Below, in pieces: positions 13,127 to 23,111 of a stretch of 55,016 nucleotides of DNA; positions within the stretch are counted from its first letter, which is position 1; each line of letters opens with the position of its first letter. Below the pieces are notes generated by a model. That model did no database searches. It saw nothing but the letters and a program-made list of their open reading frames with translations, and was not told the origin of the DNA. The position numbers were made by a program, and so were the translations under genes. The stretch is from a virus: IMG/VR virus record IMGVR_UViG_3300025671_000081, positions 1 through 55,016 of that record, one strand, 5' to 3'.

Positions 13127-13415
13127 TCGGTATGACCATAACCTCTATATCCGGAGCTGCAACCCGGGCACGCTCAGGGAACCGACCTTCTTCAGGTTCG
13201 CATATCAGAACAATGGCCGGCATCCGCCCTGTCGATCGAGCGTAGTAAAGAGCCTGGCCTACAGCCTCCGCCCATTTATGGCACCAGTCGAACTCAACCG
13301 CGTGAGTAGGTGTGAGGCAGTCGACCCGGGTACGGTCTTCGAGCACGTATTCGGTTTTACCGCCCATATGTGGGCAATACGCGCCAACGTAGTCAGCTTC
13401 CATTGGTCTCGTCAT
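13122..13415 (-). CDS. Small PDDEXK nuclease-like protein
   Basis: A 97-aa protein of a small family with an endonuclease-like fold. Visible are RVDCLTPTHAVEFDW (an Asp, then ExD) and KWAEAVGQALYYARSTGRMP, a pattern found in short restriction-endonuclease-like proteins. The usual lysine of the PD-ExK motif is not at its standard place, so catalysis is uncertain. It overlaps the upstream gene by 23 bp and ends in attC-like site 14. A start at 13403 is also possible. It may act in DNA processing or defence. Confidence 0.7.
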   Translation of the reverse strand: MTRPMEADYVGAYCPHMGGKTEYVLEDRTRVDCLTPTHAVEFDWCHKWAEAVGQALYYARSTGRMPAIVLICEPEEGRFPERARVAAPDIEVMVIPK

Positions 13416-13578
13416 TTGCTGCAGATTGATTCATTGCAGCAATGTAGCCTAAACGGAATGACATCGCATCTTTAATGACAGGGTGATCGGGTTCGAGTTC
13501 GGCGATAGAAAACAGGGCCTTCTTACCGCAAGGCTTCTGAGTAATGATGAGACTTTCGGTGATTGCTATTACTTCCAT
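13393..13578 (-). CDS. Small hypothetical protein
   Basis: A 61-aa protein starting MEVIAITESLIITQKPCGKK with ATG at 13578 after AAGGAAGAGCACCTC on the minus strand; an in-frame upstream extension has no RBS. It has short beta-like segments and a C-terminal helix (SFRLGYIAAMNQSAA). It is divergent from the regulator at 13713 and shares the 134-bp control region with it. Not recognised. Confidence 0.6.
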   Translation of the reverse strand: MEVIAITESLIITQKPCGKKALFSIAELEPDHPVIKDAMSFRLGYIAAMNQSAANDETNGS

Positions 13579-13664
13579 GAGGTGCTCTTCCTTATTGATA
13601 AACAAAATATTAATGCATCCAATTGCAAGCGTCATCGGTAACAGAAGGTCAATTTATCCAATGC

Positions 13665-13687
13665 AGACAAAATGGCATACTTTGTCT
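13665..13687. promoter_or_regulatory. Operator-like dyad in divergent promoter region
   Basis: AGACAAA and TTTGTCT form a perfect 7-bp inverted repeat with a 9-bp centre, 25 bp before the regulator's ATG. The position between divergent genes and next to a HTH protein gene suggests an autoregulatory operator. CATACT at 13675-13680 could be a -10 box. Binding is inferred. Confidence 0.5.
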
Positions 13688-13712
13688 AAATGGGAAAATT
13701 GAGGTTAAAGGT

Positions 13713-14159
13713 ATGCATGGTGTGGCCGGTCTGGGCAGTCGACTTCGAGAAGCGCGCAGGGAGGCGGGGCTATCAGCTGATTGGATGGTGCGCTTTCTTA
13801 ATGGGTACTTAGTATCAGCAGGTATGAAGCCCGTAGGCATACAGACCTATTACAGCTGGGAGCGAATAGGCACTCCCAGAGAAAGACCGGGGAAGTCCTA
13901 CCCTCACCCGCTGATTTATAAGCTGGTGCTGATCCCGCTGGGTGTGACTGGATACTGGCTGTTCAATGGGGATATGGGCGGCAAGATAGTAAAGTACAGA
14001 AAGGATCTTCCTCAGCTTGAGAAGATCAATTACGGCATCGAACAGAAATCAGGAGTAACGCTGCCTGATCGCTTGAGGATGGAATTTAATAGGGTTGAGC
14101 CGCTAATGAACAACGGCCAGCGTAGAGGGTTATTGGAAATGCTAAGGGCAACCAGATGA
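13713..14159 (+). CDS. HTH (XRE-like) transcriptional regulator
   Basis: A 148-aa protein whose first ~60 residues fit a Cro/CI-type helix-turn-helix: LGSRLREARREAGLSADWMV, then IQTYYSWERIGTPRERP, where the recognition helix would be. The middle KLVLIPLGVTGYWLFNGD resembles the end of phage XRE domains that read 'GVSxxWLxxG'. The C-terminus (PLMNNGQRRGLLEMLRATR) is helical. ATG 13713 has GAGGT 7 nt upstream. It probably controls the divergent promoter through the dyad at 13665. Its stop overlaps the next ATG. Confidence 0.7.
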   Translation: MHGVAGLGSRLREARREAGLSADWMVRFLNGYLVSAGMKPVGIQTYYSWERIGTPRERPGKSYPHPLIYKLVLIPLGVTGYWLFNGDMGGKIVKYRKDLPQLEKINYGIEQKSGVTLPDRLRMEFNRVEPLMNNGQRRGLLEMLRATR

Positions 14160-14398
14160 TAGGCAGCTGGACATACGAAGAGGCGGCAACGCTGATACTG
14201 ACATGCTATGCACTCAGCTTCGTCATCGTAATTATGTCTGACAGTGTACCAACCAAGTGGCGAACGTGGACCACGGTGCACTGTGTTGCGCTGGCGGTAC
14301 CCATCGCAACACTGGCCACCTCAATTCTGGTGGCGATACCCGGCCTTATGATTCTTGGCCTGGTAATCGCAGCCACGTCCCGGGTTAAGCGTCGATAG
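14156..14398 (+). CDS. Small membrane protein
   Basis: An 80-aa protein with hydrophobic segments at about residues 10-28 (AATLILTCYALSFVIVIM) and 43-75 (CVALAVPIATLATSILVAIP and GLMILGLVIAATS), giving two or three membrane helices and a basic end (RVKRR). It starts within the regulator's stop (ATGA) and ends 14 bp inside the convergent giant gene. Could be a superinfection-exclusion type protein; unproven. Confidence 0.65.
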   Translation: MIGSWTYEEAATLILTCYALSFVIVIMSDSVPTKWRTWTTVHCVALAVPIATLATSILVAIPGLMILGLVIAATSRVKRR

Positions 14399-17300
14399 CT
14401 TTCAGCTTCGGCGATACACGCTCAATCAAGTGATTCCTGCGCAGCTTCAGCAAGTCGATCTGACGTCGCTTTTCTTCTGCGCTGAGACTTCCGTTTTTCT
14501 CAATGGCCTTAATCCGGTTGCGGATCTCCTGTAGCCGTCGGTTCACCTGATTCATTAACTTGCGCATACCAAGCAGGTCGCGGTTTTCCCTCAAGGTGTC
14601 GGCGTACTCTTCCATGTCGCCCTCTTCTCTGTACTTCCTCATATCCGCATAGAGGCGGTCAGCCTTACGCAGTGAGTCATAGAAAAGCTCTGCGTCTTTT
14701 GTGTAAGACGGCCGAGAAGCATCACGATAGAAGCGTTTGATCGGCTGATACTCTGTCAGGAAAACAGACGGTTTTTCTGTATCGCTGAACTGACGAACAG
14801 CTACATCAGGAATGGCCGACGCCCATGCGCCAACCTGTCCGAGGTAGCCACCGATTAAGAAGTCCATCTGAACCGGTGACAGCGCGTAGTTTGAATCTTC
14901 GCCGAACACGCCCGTGGTCACCTTGCTCAGCATCTTGGCGACGCCGGTTGTGCCCTCATTGACCCGATTACTTTTGCTCAGTCGGGACTGCCCCATGGTT
15001 TCAATCTGACGCCCGGTGAACGAGTCCTTGTTCGCGTAGACATCCAGCGAAGGCTGAAACATCTGAGGCACAGCACTGAATGCAAACGTACCTGTCAGCA
15101 TGTGCCACATACGCTCACGGAACAGTTTGCCGGTAGCCTCGTCGTTCATGCCTTGCTCAAGTAATCGCTCAGTTACCGTTGCGATGGCGCCAACCTCAAA
15201 CGGTTTAGGGATGGTAATGACGTGATCCGTTTCCGGAATACGGAACCACCAGTAGGAATCCTTCAGCCAGTCTGGGGCTTTACGGTATTCCTCATCGTCC
15301 TGGTTATGTGCGAACAGAGTCATAGTGGCAACCGAAAGCGCGCCAACCACAGCAGAGAATCTGGCTGCCGCCTTTTTCTCTTCAATGCTGGTTTCGACAT
15401 TACCAACCCCAAGCATCTGCGCCACTACCTTCGTCGATGGCTTCACGCCAGAGCGATACAGCTTATCCAGGCCCTGCAAGCGAGCATTCAGGAATGGTAC
15501 AACGTCGATCAGAAAGCGAACCGCAGGCCACGCGCCATGCGCAGAGAAGTCCATCAGGTCGCGAGCCTGAAACGCTGCGTACATGGTCCCCTTTCCCGCA
15601 TCCTCAGCCTGCTTGAATGCAGCCGCACGATTCACGTTCTCAAGGCTGTTATTCACATCCATCCATCTATCCCAGCCAGCCTGTAAAGGCTTCAGCCCCA
15701 GAGACAGAAGCTGTTTAGGGTCCTTGATAACCTTTGCCCGGCGCATCTGGCCATCGATCTGATACCGGATAGAGTCAGCATCCTCGCCATAAACGTGACC
15801 GAAGCTGAACGCACCGCCAGACGCCATCAGCCGCGCTCGTTCATATCCGTGACGATCAAGCAGACCGAACGATTTGAGACCCTGCGCAATGTTGCTGGCC
15901 GCGTTCTTGCTCATGTCGGTAACCGCCACTGCACTCATAGAGTCCCGCAGAAGGTTGGCGACAACGAACTGAGGCGTACTGGTGGTCAGGTTGGTGAAAG
16001 TTCTTTTAAACCAGCGCATAGCCGACATGGCATAGCCGTTCATGCCGGTGTGGTTCAGACTGGTCAGCGACGAATAGACCATAGGGTCAGAAATGTCGTA
16101 CCACTCTTTCACGCCATTACGCAGTATGAAGGTGCTTTGCTTTTTGTCCCGAGCTGCCTCGACAGTTTTCTCTGCCGCGCCTAACTCCACCGCGTTATCA
16201 ATGCCCTGCTTCGCTGCCATGTTCTTCATGCTGGCATCAACCAGGTGGTGTAAGTTCATCAATGTGTTTTGCAGGAGGTCATTCAGGTTCTGAGTGCCAC
16301 CCTTCAGCTTCTTATAAGCCTGCTGGCGAGAAAGCCCGCCCATAACCCTTGGGCCTGTAGTGTCGTCGTTGTCTTCGTCCAGTCGGTAAAAGGGAACGTA
16401 AAACTCGTTCGCCCACATTTCCCGGTTTTCGCTGGTGATAATTCCTGACTCTTCAGCAATCGCCAGAACGTCGTCCCGGTACTGCTGGAACTCTTTGAAC
16501 ACCTTTTCATACAGAACGTTACGGTTACCGCCGTTTTTCAATTCGCCGCGGTTAAGCCCTTTCAGCGCCTGAATGTCTTCCGGAGTGAACAGATTTTCAC
16601 GACCTTCGGCCATCAGCTTTTCGCCGCGGTTACCGGCGATCCACCCCATGAAGCGCTCAATCTCAGCGGACGAGCCCAGTTTATTCAGGGTATAAATCAG
16701 GCCGTTAGTGTCTTTCTTCACATCGACGATACCGTCTTTGTTCATAAAGATACGGCCTGCGTTCATCATCGCAGACACAGCACCAGAGGCGGCATTGCTC
16801 ATTTTGGCGCGAGCCCAGGCAGAACGAGTGATGTTTTCTTCACTGGTGATATTGCCGTCAAGCAACTTCTTATCCAGCTCCATCAATCCAGCATAGCGAT
16901 CAACCAGACCCTGACGGACCTTTAAGCGCCAGCCGTCCATAACGCCGCGCACTTTTTCGGCGGCAGTTTCTACCGGGCCTTTCGGCCCGATTTTAGAGAG
17001 GGCTGATTTCTCGGCATCGTTAAGGCTGGAGTCTTCCGCAAGGTCGTCGGATAAGCGGGCGAGAGTTCCACCATCCTGACCAGACGAACCATTCTCACGA
17101 AGGTGACGACGCCCTTTTTCAATCAGCGCCAGAGTGTCTGTATCCGTCCAGTCGATATCAGGATTGAATTTGCGGATCAGGTCGCGCAGGGCAGCAATAG
17201 CACGCTGTACCAGCCCCATCTTTTTACCTTTCTCGGCAAGGTGGGCAATGTACTCCAGAACAGCAATACGACGCTCATCTGGGTTGTCATAGTCAAATGC

Positions 17301-20300
17301 GTAGCGATCAATGTCTTTATTGATAACGCTATGGCCAGCCCGATAATAAATATCGTCCAGCATTTCCAGATAGGCTTTACCACCCAGCTTTTCGTTCTGC
17401 TTCAGGTAGTTGATAACGCCTCCATGGCCGACTACCTCATGCAGGAATACACGCTTGGCGTGATATTGGTCCCGGATGTTTCCAGCGACGATGTAGGTTT
17501 TTCCGGTCTTGATATCGTAGGCACCGTCGGCGCTGTCGAAGTATGCACCAAGGTCAATCTTGACGCGCCCGGGCAGATCCAGACTTGTCTCCACCACTTC
17601 AACGGAATCCATGCCTTCAGCCATATTCTCAAGCCATCCACGCACCTGCTTGGCGGTGCTTCGGGTTTGTACTCGGGATTTTCCGCTGAACTGGCTGGCG
17701 AGTGAGCGGATCTCTGCGCTCACGTCGTCGGAGAGGGATGCAAGGATGGTCTTGTCACCATCCTTTCTCGCCTCAATCGTCTCAAATATTTCATCAAAGG
17801 CTTTCTCTACAGGAAGAAGTTCTGACTCTCTGAGATACGGATACCTCTCTGCGTCTCTCGCAAACTCAGACTCTGGTGTCACATTCGCCAGAAAATCGTT
17901 CCTGTTTCCCTTTTTAGCAAGAGAGGCAATTACGTAGTTCTCAAAGGAGCGAGCGGCCAGCTCAATAATCTGTGACCAATACGCATTAGGCTTGCTATCA
18001 ATCTTCAAAGACCGCTGTCTTACGGGTGAAGAATTTAGAACGCTTGCCAGATCAGCAAACTTCTTCTCCACTTCCGGCCTCACCCCCTCGGGATGGCTCT
18101 TATCTCTTTCCCATTCTGAATCAGCAAAATCCCCATTATTCCCATAATTTTTCTGGTATCGCTCTAATTCAAACTTAGTTAGCCTTGCGCCTCTGATTTT
18201 CTTATTGACCATCATCGGCTCAGGTCTGAAAGTAATATAATTACCCTGTCCTTTGGCGGGCTCCTGCCCCCTTTTTCTCCAAAAGTAGTTATCGAGAGCA
18301 TGGAACCACTCATGGGCCAGCGAACCTGAACCCTGAGTTTTTGTCAGGTTGATCACCATCGACCAGGGCTCGTAATGAGCAGCGGCACGCCCGCCCCTAC
18401 CTCTTGAGCCAAACCCGATACCAAGCTGTCCACCCAGCCCTATAGCCTCTGGCGGGATATTCAGAGTGTCCGCAAGATCCATAAACGCATCATACGCGGC
18501 GTTGATAAGCCCTTGTCGCTCCCTTCCTCCCTTTCCTTGCTTGACCCAATTACCAAACTCAGCCCCTCGGATTGAGAACCTTTCGATAAACTCTTGAGGT
18601 GATACGTCCTTTCCTGATCTCCAATCTTCACCGACACGGGCCTTATTTTTTGAGCCTCGTGTATCTGCCTTTGATACGTTGTCCCGCGCCTTTACTGATT
18701 CCCATGCATTTACCAAATCATCATATCCGTCAATGATGTATGACCTAGCCTCGCCCAGGGTGTCGAACGTCTTGAGTGCGCGGCGTTCGCGATCACCTTT
18801 CTTGTTGATATAGAACTTCTTCCCGCCACCGGATGATCGTACTTCAAACTTCATCGACCGTTCTTTAGTCGCGGGCTCCCCAAGATACTCAGATACAGGG
18901 GCAGTAAGGTCAGAAACTGACTCCATGCCGTAGAAAGCCTTTCGTTTACCATCGATTTCTACGTCATACCAGCTTCCAGGAATCATCTCACCGCTTTCGT
19001 CACGATACTTCCCGCTCGCTCTTGATACCCTTTTTATTCTGTCCCACTGCTTCCTATCGACGGCAGACAAAAGCTCCACCTTGTCCGCAAGATTTCTCAG
19101 GGCACCTCCCTTTTCGCGCATCACCGAAATAAGTGATTCAGCCCCTTCGCCGGAAGCAAGCTCTAACAACTCACGAACAGACTTGACTGAATCGACCCAG
19201 CGCTTGAGGCGACCCCTTACCCGTGGCTTGTTCGGTATCTCATCTCGAACCACCTTGTACAGTGCTGCCTGCTTAACGTCTTCAATTTTGTTAATTTCCC
19301 CTTTCGGGAACAACTGAGAGAGCGTTGAATCCGCTATACCCTGATCATCCAAATCGGAAAGTCTTTCGGTCGCAGTGCGAAGCTCATCTTTTCTTGCGCC
19401 ACCCAACTTCTCACCAACATCATCGATGTCAGAATCAGGGGTGGAAAGGGCAGAATCAACCTCCACATCAGGCCCAAAGTCATCATTCACCTCAGTAGCG
19501 CTTGCCCGTGGCGCATCAGCAATGTCAGAGTTCCCAGCCTCCGCTGCGCCCTCTGGTACCGGATGAAGCTCGAAACCACCTTCTACTTCTACCAGCTCGT
19601 AACCTGGGTGCTTCTTCAGGGCTTTACGGGCTGCGCCTTTGTTCTTGTAAGGGTTCCCAGCGCTGTTGCGGATGATGGGCTTATCGTCTTTCTCTGGAGC
19701 TGCCTGTTCAGCCTGATCTGGCTCGCCATACTCTTCACGCAAAGAAGCCCATGCCTGACGGTTCACGCCTTCTGGCGAATCGCTGTTCAGCTCATTGAAC
19801 TGCTCAAATGACAGTGCCGACTGCGCTCGATCTACGTCAGTCTCATATTGATCTTCAATGCGCTGCATTGCGGATTCGTAGCCAGGCGAAGAAGGCTTCA
19901 GCCCTTCAGCTCTGGCCATCTTTTTCAGATAAGCCTTGCGAGTGGCTGTAAGAATTTCAGGAAGGTCAGGGGCTGGTTTTTGTGCGGGCTTTGATTTTTG
20001 TTTGCTTTCCTTTTTCGGACCCTCAGAACGAGAAACCCCGGCAGGTGCCGGGGTTTTTTCTGGTTCATTACCTTGGGAGCTTTCTGGATTATCTGGGGAG
20101 TTATTTCGCGCCTCTTGAAGCAAATCACTCTGTCCAGCCGCTGCAGCCTGATCTGCCTCAGTATCTGACCCCGCCAAGGCAAACGAATCCACCTCTGCGT
20201 CTGCCTTTGCTTTCTGCTGAGATTTCCGTTCAGTTTCTGAATTTACCTTCTCGGCCTGCTGGCGCTCTTCTTCCTTCTGGCGAAGGTCTTCTTCCGTGTA

Positions 20301-23102
20301 GGACGTTAAGAGTTCTTCTTCGGCTTCCGGTTCGCTTTCGCTTTTGACCCACTCTGGCTCTTCACCTCGGTCGGCGGATTCTTTTTCCAGTGCTCGTTGA
20401 TTTGCAGCGCGTACAATACTTGCGGGTGTAATTTCTTGTCCATTCTTATGCGCCTCGGTCGCAACAAATAATCTCAGGCTGAACTCTACAGGATCGTCAC
20501 CGAATTGCTTGGCAACTTCAGTAACAACATTCTCAGGCAGCCCGGAATCCAGAGCTTCGCGAATGTCATCAGCAAGTGCATGCCCTACACCGTTACCGCC
20601 CGGCACGGCCTCATAGTCAGTATCAGTAAAACGCTGATCGCCAGAGGATGCAATACGCTTTATCGCATCAGAGTATCGCTGAGGCACGGGATCAGAGTCA
20701 GCAAATCCCGCCTCTTGCGGCGTCATTTCACCGCGCATTACCTTGCGGAATTTGACCAGGTCTTCACGTTCTGGTCTGGCTTGAGTTCGAGCGTATTCAT
20801 TACGATTTTCGGTAATATGATCCAGAGCGTAACGAACGGCACGGGCCTGACCTCTGCCAAGCGGTCGCCCCTTCAGAGCCTGATCAATCGTCTTCTTCAG
20901 TCCCTTCACACCCAGACGCTTTACATTATCCGGAGCGTCCTGAAACCATTTTGGGTTTTGTGACGGCGTGCGCTTAACAATCTTGTCGTTACTGTCTCGG
21001 ACGTATGTTACCCCGCCACCAGGAACGAGATCACCGGCCATATTCTCAAGGCCAGAGCGGAAGTAAGAGCGCAGGAGACGGCCATCATCAAGCCCTTTCG
21101 GCAACTTGTGCTTGCGGATCTGATCTTTCACTCGGTCAGACAATTCGTCAGCCCGATCACCGCCAGCAAAATCAATGCCGCGCTCCGGCTCATAATCCTG
21201 AATGGCCAGCCCTGACTGATCACGCTCCTGGCGCTCAAAATCTATAGGCGCATTAGGCCCCGGCAGCTCTTCAACGTCAACAACTGGCGGCACCGGCTCC
21301 TGATCTATAGTGATCTCATCGACAGGAATTTCTTCAATGTCTTCAGGGCGCATTCTGGCTGGCGCATTGCCAGGGTCTTGCCCTTGCTGCTCAGTCATTG
21401 CCCGTTCGATTTGCTGGCGAGCCGCTTTGGCTTCTTCTGTGGTGCCCATGTAGTACGGTGCATCCACAGAGTCAGGAATCAGCGTTGACGGATCGGGCTC
21501 ATAGTCAGAAACTTCAGGCTGAAGGTTATTAACCCGAACTCTATCCATTTCATCGTAGCTTTCCTGAGTCCGCTCCAGATACTCACCGATAGCAACATAC
21601 TCTGCCGGAAGCTGAGATTTCGGCTCAGAGGCTTCTGCGTCACGCTGCCCCATCTGGGTAACTTCGCGATAAATCTTCAGTGCGCGCTCATTGAAGCGCT
21701 TAGCTGATTCGGTATCACCTTCGTTAGCGAACTCTTCCGCCATCTGGAAATTACGCTTAGCTGCACGCAATCGGACAGCCTCATCCTCAAAGCCCTGCTG
21801 TTCGGCGATTCTGATATCGTCATCAATGCCACGATATTGACCACGCTCCGCCTTGACCTGCTCTACTGCCTGTTCCAACGGCGGCATAGGCTGCACCTGA
21901 GCGTATGACTCCTGTGCATTCTCTTCTTGAGCTGGTTCGCCCTCAGTCAACTCGCTGGTCTGCTCCTGAATGGACGGCTTCTCTCTTGGAGTGCCTTTCG
22001 TGAGCGCCCCCATAACGCCACCCATGCCGGCGCCAAGAACACCCTCATTCAGTGCATTGGTTGCAACGCCTTCCATCAAGTCGCGATCAGTGTCCACGCC
22101 CTCATTCACCATGGCGCGGTTAATGTTGAATTGCTCCATACCGCCCTGAGCCGCTTCGGGGATACCTTGACCAATCGCCTGCATTCCGGCATTCGTCAGT
22201 CGCTTACCAGTGCCAACGCCTCGAATGAGATTGTCGATGTAACGACCGCCGATGGCATCCAGCGTCAGGTTTGCGGTGATAGTAAGAGGGTCAGCCTGAA
22301 CCGACGTAGCAACACGCTCTGCCAGCGCCTTGGTCGCGGTTTTCCGCAATTCACTGACCGTTGCATTAGGGTTCTGCTGATGCAGCTGGTAGTACAGCTT
22401 TCGGAATTCATTCGATTCATCAAGATCAGAATCCTCAAGATTCATAATCTCATCACGAACCTGAATACCCATCTGACCGCCGGTAATGCCAGCACCTGCG
22501 AGCGCCTGACCAGTAACACCAGCGCCAGAGCGAATCATGCTTTTGGCATATTCCTGAGCCGCTTCTTTGGTCATGCCTTTGGCCATGCCGCGCTCGATCA
22601 GGTTTTTCGTAACAACCTTCGCGCCAACTTTGGCTACCGCACCGGTAAAACCAAAACCAGTTACAACCTGACCGGCCAACTGACCAGCCATATTGGAAAA
22701 CTGCAGACCTATCGATTCAGGGTCTGACCAGGCTTCGCCAAATTGTACGTCGCCGTTTTCGTCCTCTGAGAAAAACTGCTTACCCATCGCCTCGCGGCCA
22801 GAGTCAGACATCTGGTCAATCTGACCTTCTGCCCAGTTCTGAGTCGCGTCACGCAATTTCCCAGCGGTTTCTGAGCCGGTGATCTGGTAAACAGTTTCCG
22901 CCATGCCAGCGGCAGACTGGCCTGCCCCCATCTGGAAGACATCGACGGCGTCACCACCGAAACCCTGCTCGCCATCTTCAGCAATGCGCTGAGCTTCAAC
23001 GTCTGCCGCGGTTTTTCTGTTGGAGAATCCGCCTGACATGGGCGGTGGATTTTGATAGGCGATGTCGTATAGGGAAGGAGACTTACTTTTGGTATCCGTC
23101 AT
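14385..23102 (-). CDS. Giant polyvalent virion protein, likely ejected with DNA
   Basis: A 2905-aa protein, comparable to the ~2800-aa proteins of Stx phages. The N-terminal ~330 residues are helical and glycine-rich (AGVTGQALAGAGITGGQMGI). Residues ~350-1150 are acidic and low in complexity. A domain near 1150 (KNKGAARKALKKHPGYELVE), a zincin-like motif SLAHEWFHALDNYF near 1600 (LPD1-like), a second VFLHEVVGHGG near 1890, and an LPD38-like end (TPQFVVANLLRD near 2375, PFLNARLQGLDKLYR near 2545) follow. Such proteins sit in the capsid and enter the host, carrying protective or conduit domains. Bases ~17800-18650 have a more AT-rich, different codon style, as if that domain was acquired. Domain limits are approximate. 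Confidence 0.85.
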   Translation of the reverse strand: MTDTKSKSPSLYDIAYQNPPPMSGGFSNRKTAADVEAQRIAEDGEQGFGGDAVDVFQMGAGQSAAGMAETVYQITGSETAGKLRDATQNWAEGQIDQMSDSGREAMGKQFFSEDENGDVQFGEAWSDPESIGLQFSNMAGQLAGQVVTGFGFTGAVAKVGAKVVTKNLIERGMAKGMTKEAAQEYAKSMIRSGAGVTGQALAGAGITGGQMGIQVRDEIMNLEDSDLDESNEFRKLYYQLHQQNPNATVSELRKTATKALAERVATSVQADPLTITANLTLDAIGGRYIDNLIRGVGTGKRLTNAGMQAIGQGIPEAAQGGMEQFNINRAMVNEGVDTDRDLMEGVATNALNEGVLGAGMGGVMGALTKGTPREKPSIQEQTSELTEGEPAQEENAQESYAQVQPMPPLEQAVEQVKAERGQYRGIDDDIRIAEQQGFEDEAVRLRAAKRNFQMAEEFANEGDTESAKRFNERALKIYREVTQMGQRDAEASEPKSQLPAEYVAIGEYLERTQESYDEMDRVRVNNLQPEVSDYEPDPSTLIPDSVDAPYYMGTTEEAKAARQQIERAMTEQQGQDPGNAPARMRPEDIEEIPVDEITIDQEPVPPVVDVEELPGPNAPIDFERQERDQSGLAIQDYEPERGIDFAGGDRADELSDRVKDQIRKHKLPKGLDDGRLLRSYFRSGLENMAGDLVPGGGVTYVRDSNDKIVKRTPSQNPKWFQDAPDNVKRLGVKGLKKTIDQALKGRPLGRGQARAVRYALDHITENRNEYARTQARPEREDLVKFRKVMRGEMTPQEAGFADSDPVPQRYSDAIKRIASSGDQRFTDTDYEAVPGGNGVGHALADDIREALDSGLPENVVTEVAKQFGDDPVEFSLRLFVATEAHKNGQEITPASIVRAANQRALEKESADRGEEPEWVKSESEPEAEEELLTSYTEEDLRQKEEERQQAEKVNSETERKSQQKAKADAEVDSFALAGSDTEADQAAAAGQSDLLQEARNNSPDNPESSQGNEPEKTPAPAGVSRSEGPKKESKQKSKPAQKPAPDLPEILTATRKAYLKKMARAEGLKPSSPGYESAMQRIEDQYETDVDRAQSALSFEQFNELNSDSPEGVNRQAWASLREEYGEPDQAEQAAPEKDDKPIIRNSAGNPYKNKGAARKALKKHPGYELVEVEGGFELHPVPEGAAEAGNSDIADAPRASATEVNDDFGPDVEVDSALSTPDSDIDDVGEKLGGARKDELRTATERLSDLDDQGIADSTLSQLFPKGEINKIEDVKQAALYKVVRDEIPNKPRVRGRLKRWVDSVKSVRELLELASGEGAESLISVMREKGGALRNLADKVELLSAVDRKQWDRIKRVSRASGKYRDESGEMIPGSWYDVEIDGKRKAFYGMESVSDLTAPVSEYLGEPATKERSMKFEVRSSGGGKKFYINKKGDRERRALKTFDTLGEARSYIIDGYDDLVNAWESVKARDNVSKADTRGSKNKARVGEDWRSGKDVSPQEFIERFSIRGAEFGNWVKQGKGGRERQGLINAAYDAFMDLADTLNIPPEAIGLGGQLGIGFGSRGRGGRAAAHYEPWSMVINLTKTQGSGSLAHEWFHALDNYFWRKRGQEPAKGQGNYITFRPEPMMVNKKIRGARLTKFELERYQKNYGNNGDFADSEWERDKSHPEGVRPEVEKKFADLASVLNSSPVRQRSLKIDSKPNAYWSQIIELAARSFENYVIASLAKKGNRNDFLANVTPESEFARDAERYPYLRESELLPVEKAFDEIFETIEARKDGDKTILASLSDDVSAEIRSLASQFSGKSRVQTRSTAKQVRGWLENMAEGMDSVEVVETSLDLPGRVKIDLGAYFDSADGAYDIKTGKTYIVAGNIRDQYHAKRVFLHEVVGHGGVINYLKQNEKLGGKAYLEMLDDIYYRAGHSVINKDIDRYAFDYDNPDERRIAVLEYIAHLAEKGKKMGLVQRAIAALRDLIRKFNPDIDWTDTDTLALIEKGRRHLRENGSSGQDGGTLARLSDDLAEDSSLNDAEKSALSKIGPKGPVETAAEKVRGVMDGWRLKVRQGLVDRYAGLMELDKKLLDGNITSEENITRSAWARAKMSNAASGAVSAMMNAGRIFMNKDGIVDVKKDTNGLIYTLNKLGSSAEIERFMGWIAGNRGEKLMAEGRENLFTPEDIQALKGLNRGELKNGGNRNVLYEKVFKEFQQYRDDVLAIAEESGIITSENREMWANEFYVPFYRLDEDNDDTTGPRVMGGLSRQQAYKKLKGGTQNLNDLLQNTLMNLHHLVDASMKNMAAKQGIDNAVELGAAEKTVEAARDKKQSTFILRNGVKEWYDISDPMVYSSLTSLNHTGMNGYAMSAMRWFKRTFTNLTTSTPQFVVANLLRDSMSAVAVTDMSKNAASNIAQGLKSFGLLDRHGYERARLMASGGAFSFGHVYGEDADSIRYQIDGQMRRAKVIKDPKQLLSLGLKPLQAGWDRWMDVNNSLENVNRAAAFKQAEDAGKGTMYAAFQARDLMDFSAHGAWPAVRFLIDVVPFLNARLQGLDKLYRSGVKPSTKVVAQMLGVGNVETSIEEKKAAARFSAVVGALSVATMTLFAHNQDDEEYRKAPDWLKDSYWWFRIPETDHVITIPKPFEVGAIATVTERLLEQGMNDEATGKLFRERMWHMLTGTFAFSAVPQMFQPSLDVYANKDSFTGRQIETMGQSRLSKSNRVNEGTTGVAKMLSKVTTGVFGEDSNYALSPVQMDFLIGGYLGQVGAWASAIPDVAVRQFSDTEKPSVFLTEYQPIKRFYRDASRPSYTKDAELFYDSLRKADRLYADMRKYREEGDMEEYADTLRENRDLLGMRKLMNQVNRRLQEIRNRIKAIEKNGSLSAEEKRRQIDLLKLRRNHLIERVSPKLKAIDA

Positions 23103-23111
23103 GGGGCACTC

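Noticed and set aside
17103-22727. Long plus-strand frames (200 and 266 codons) opposite the giant gene
   Set aside because: No RBS, no family features, and they mirror the codon pattern of the opposite strand.
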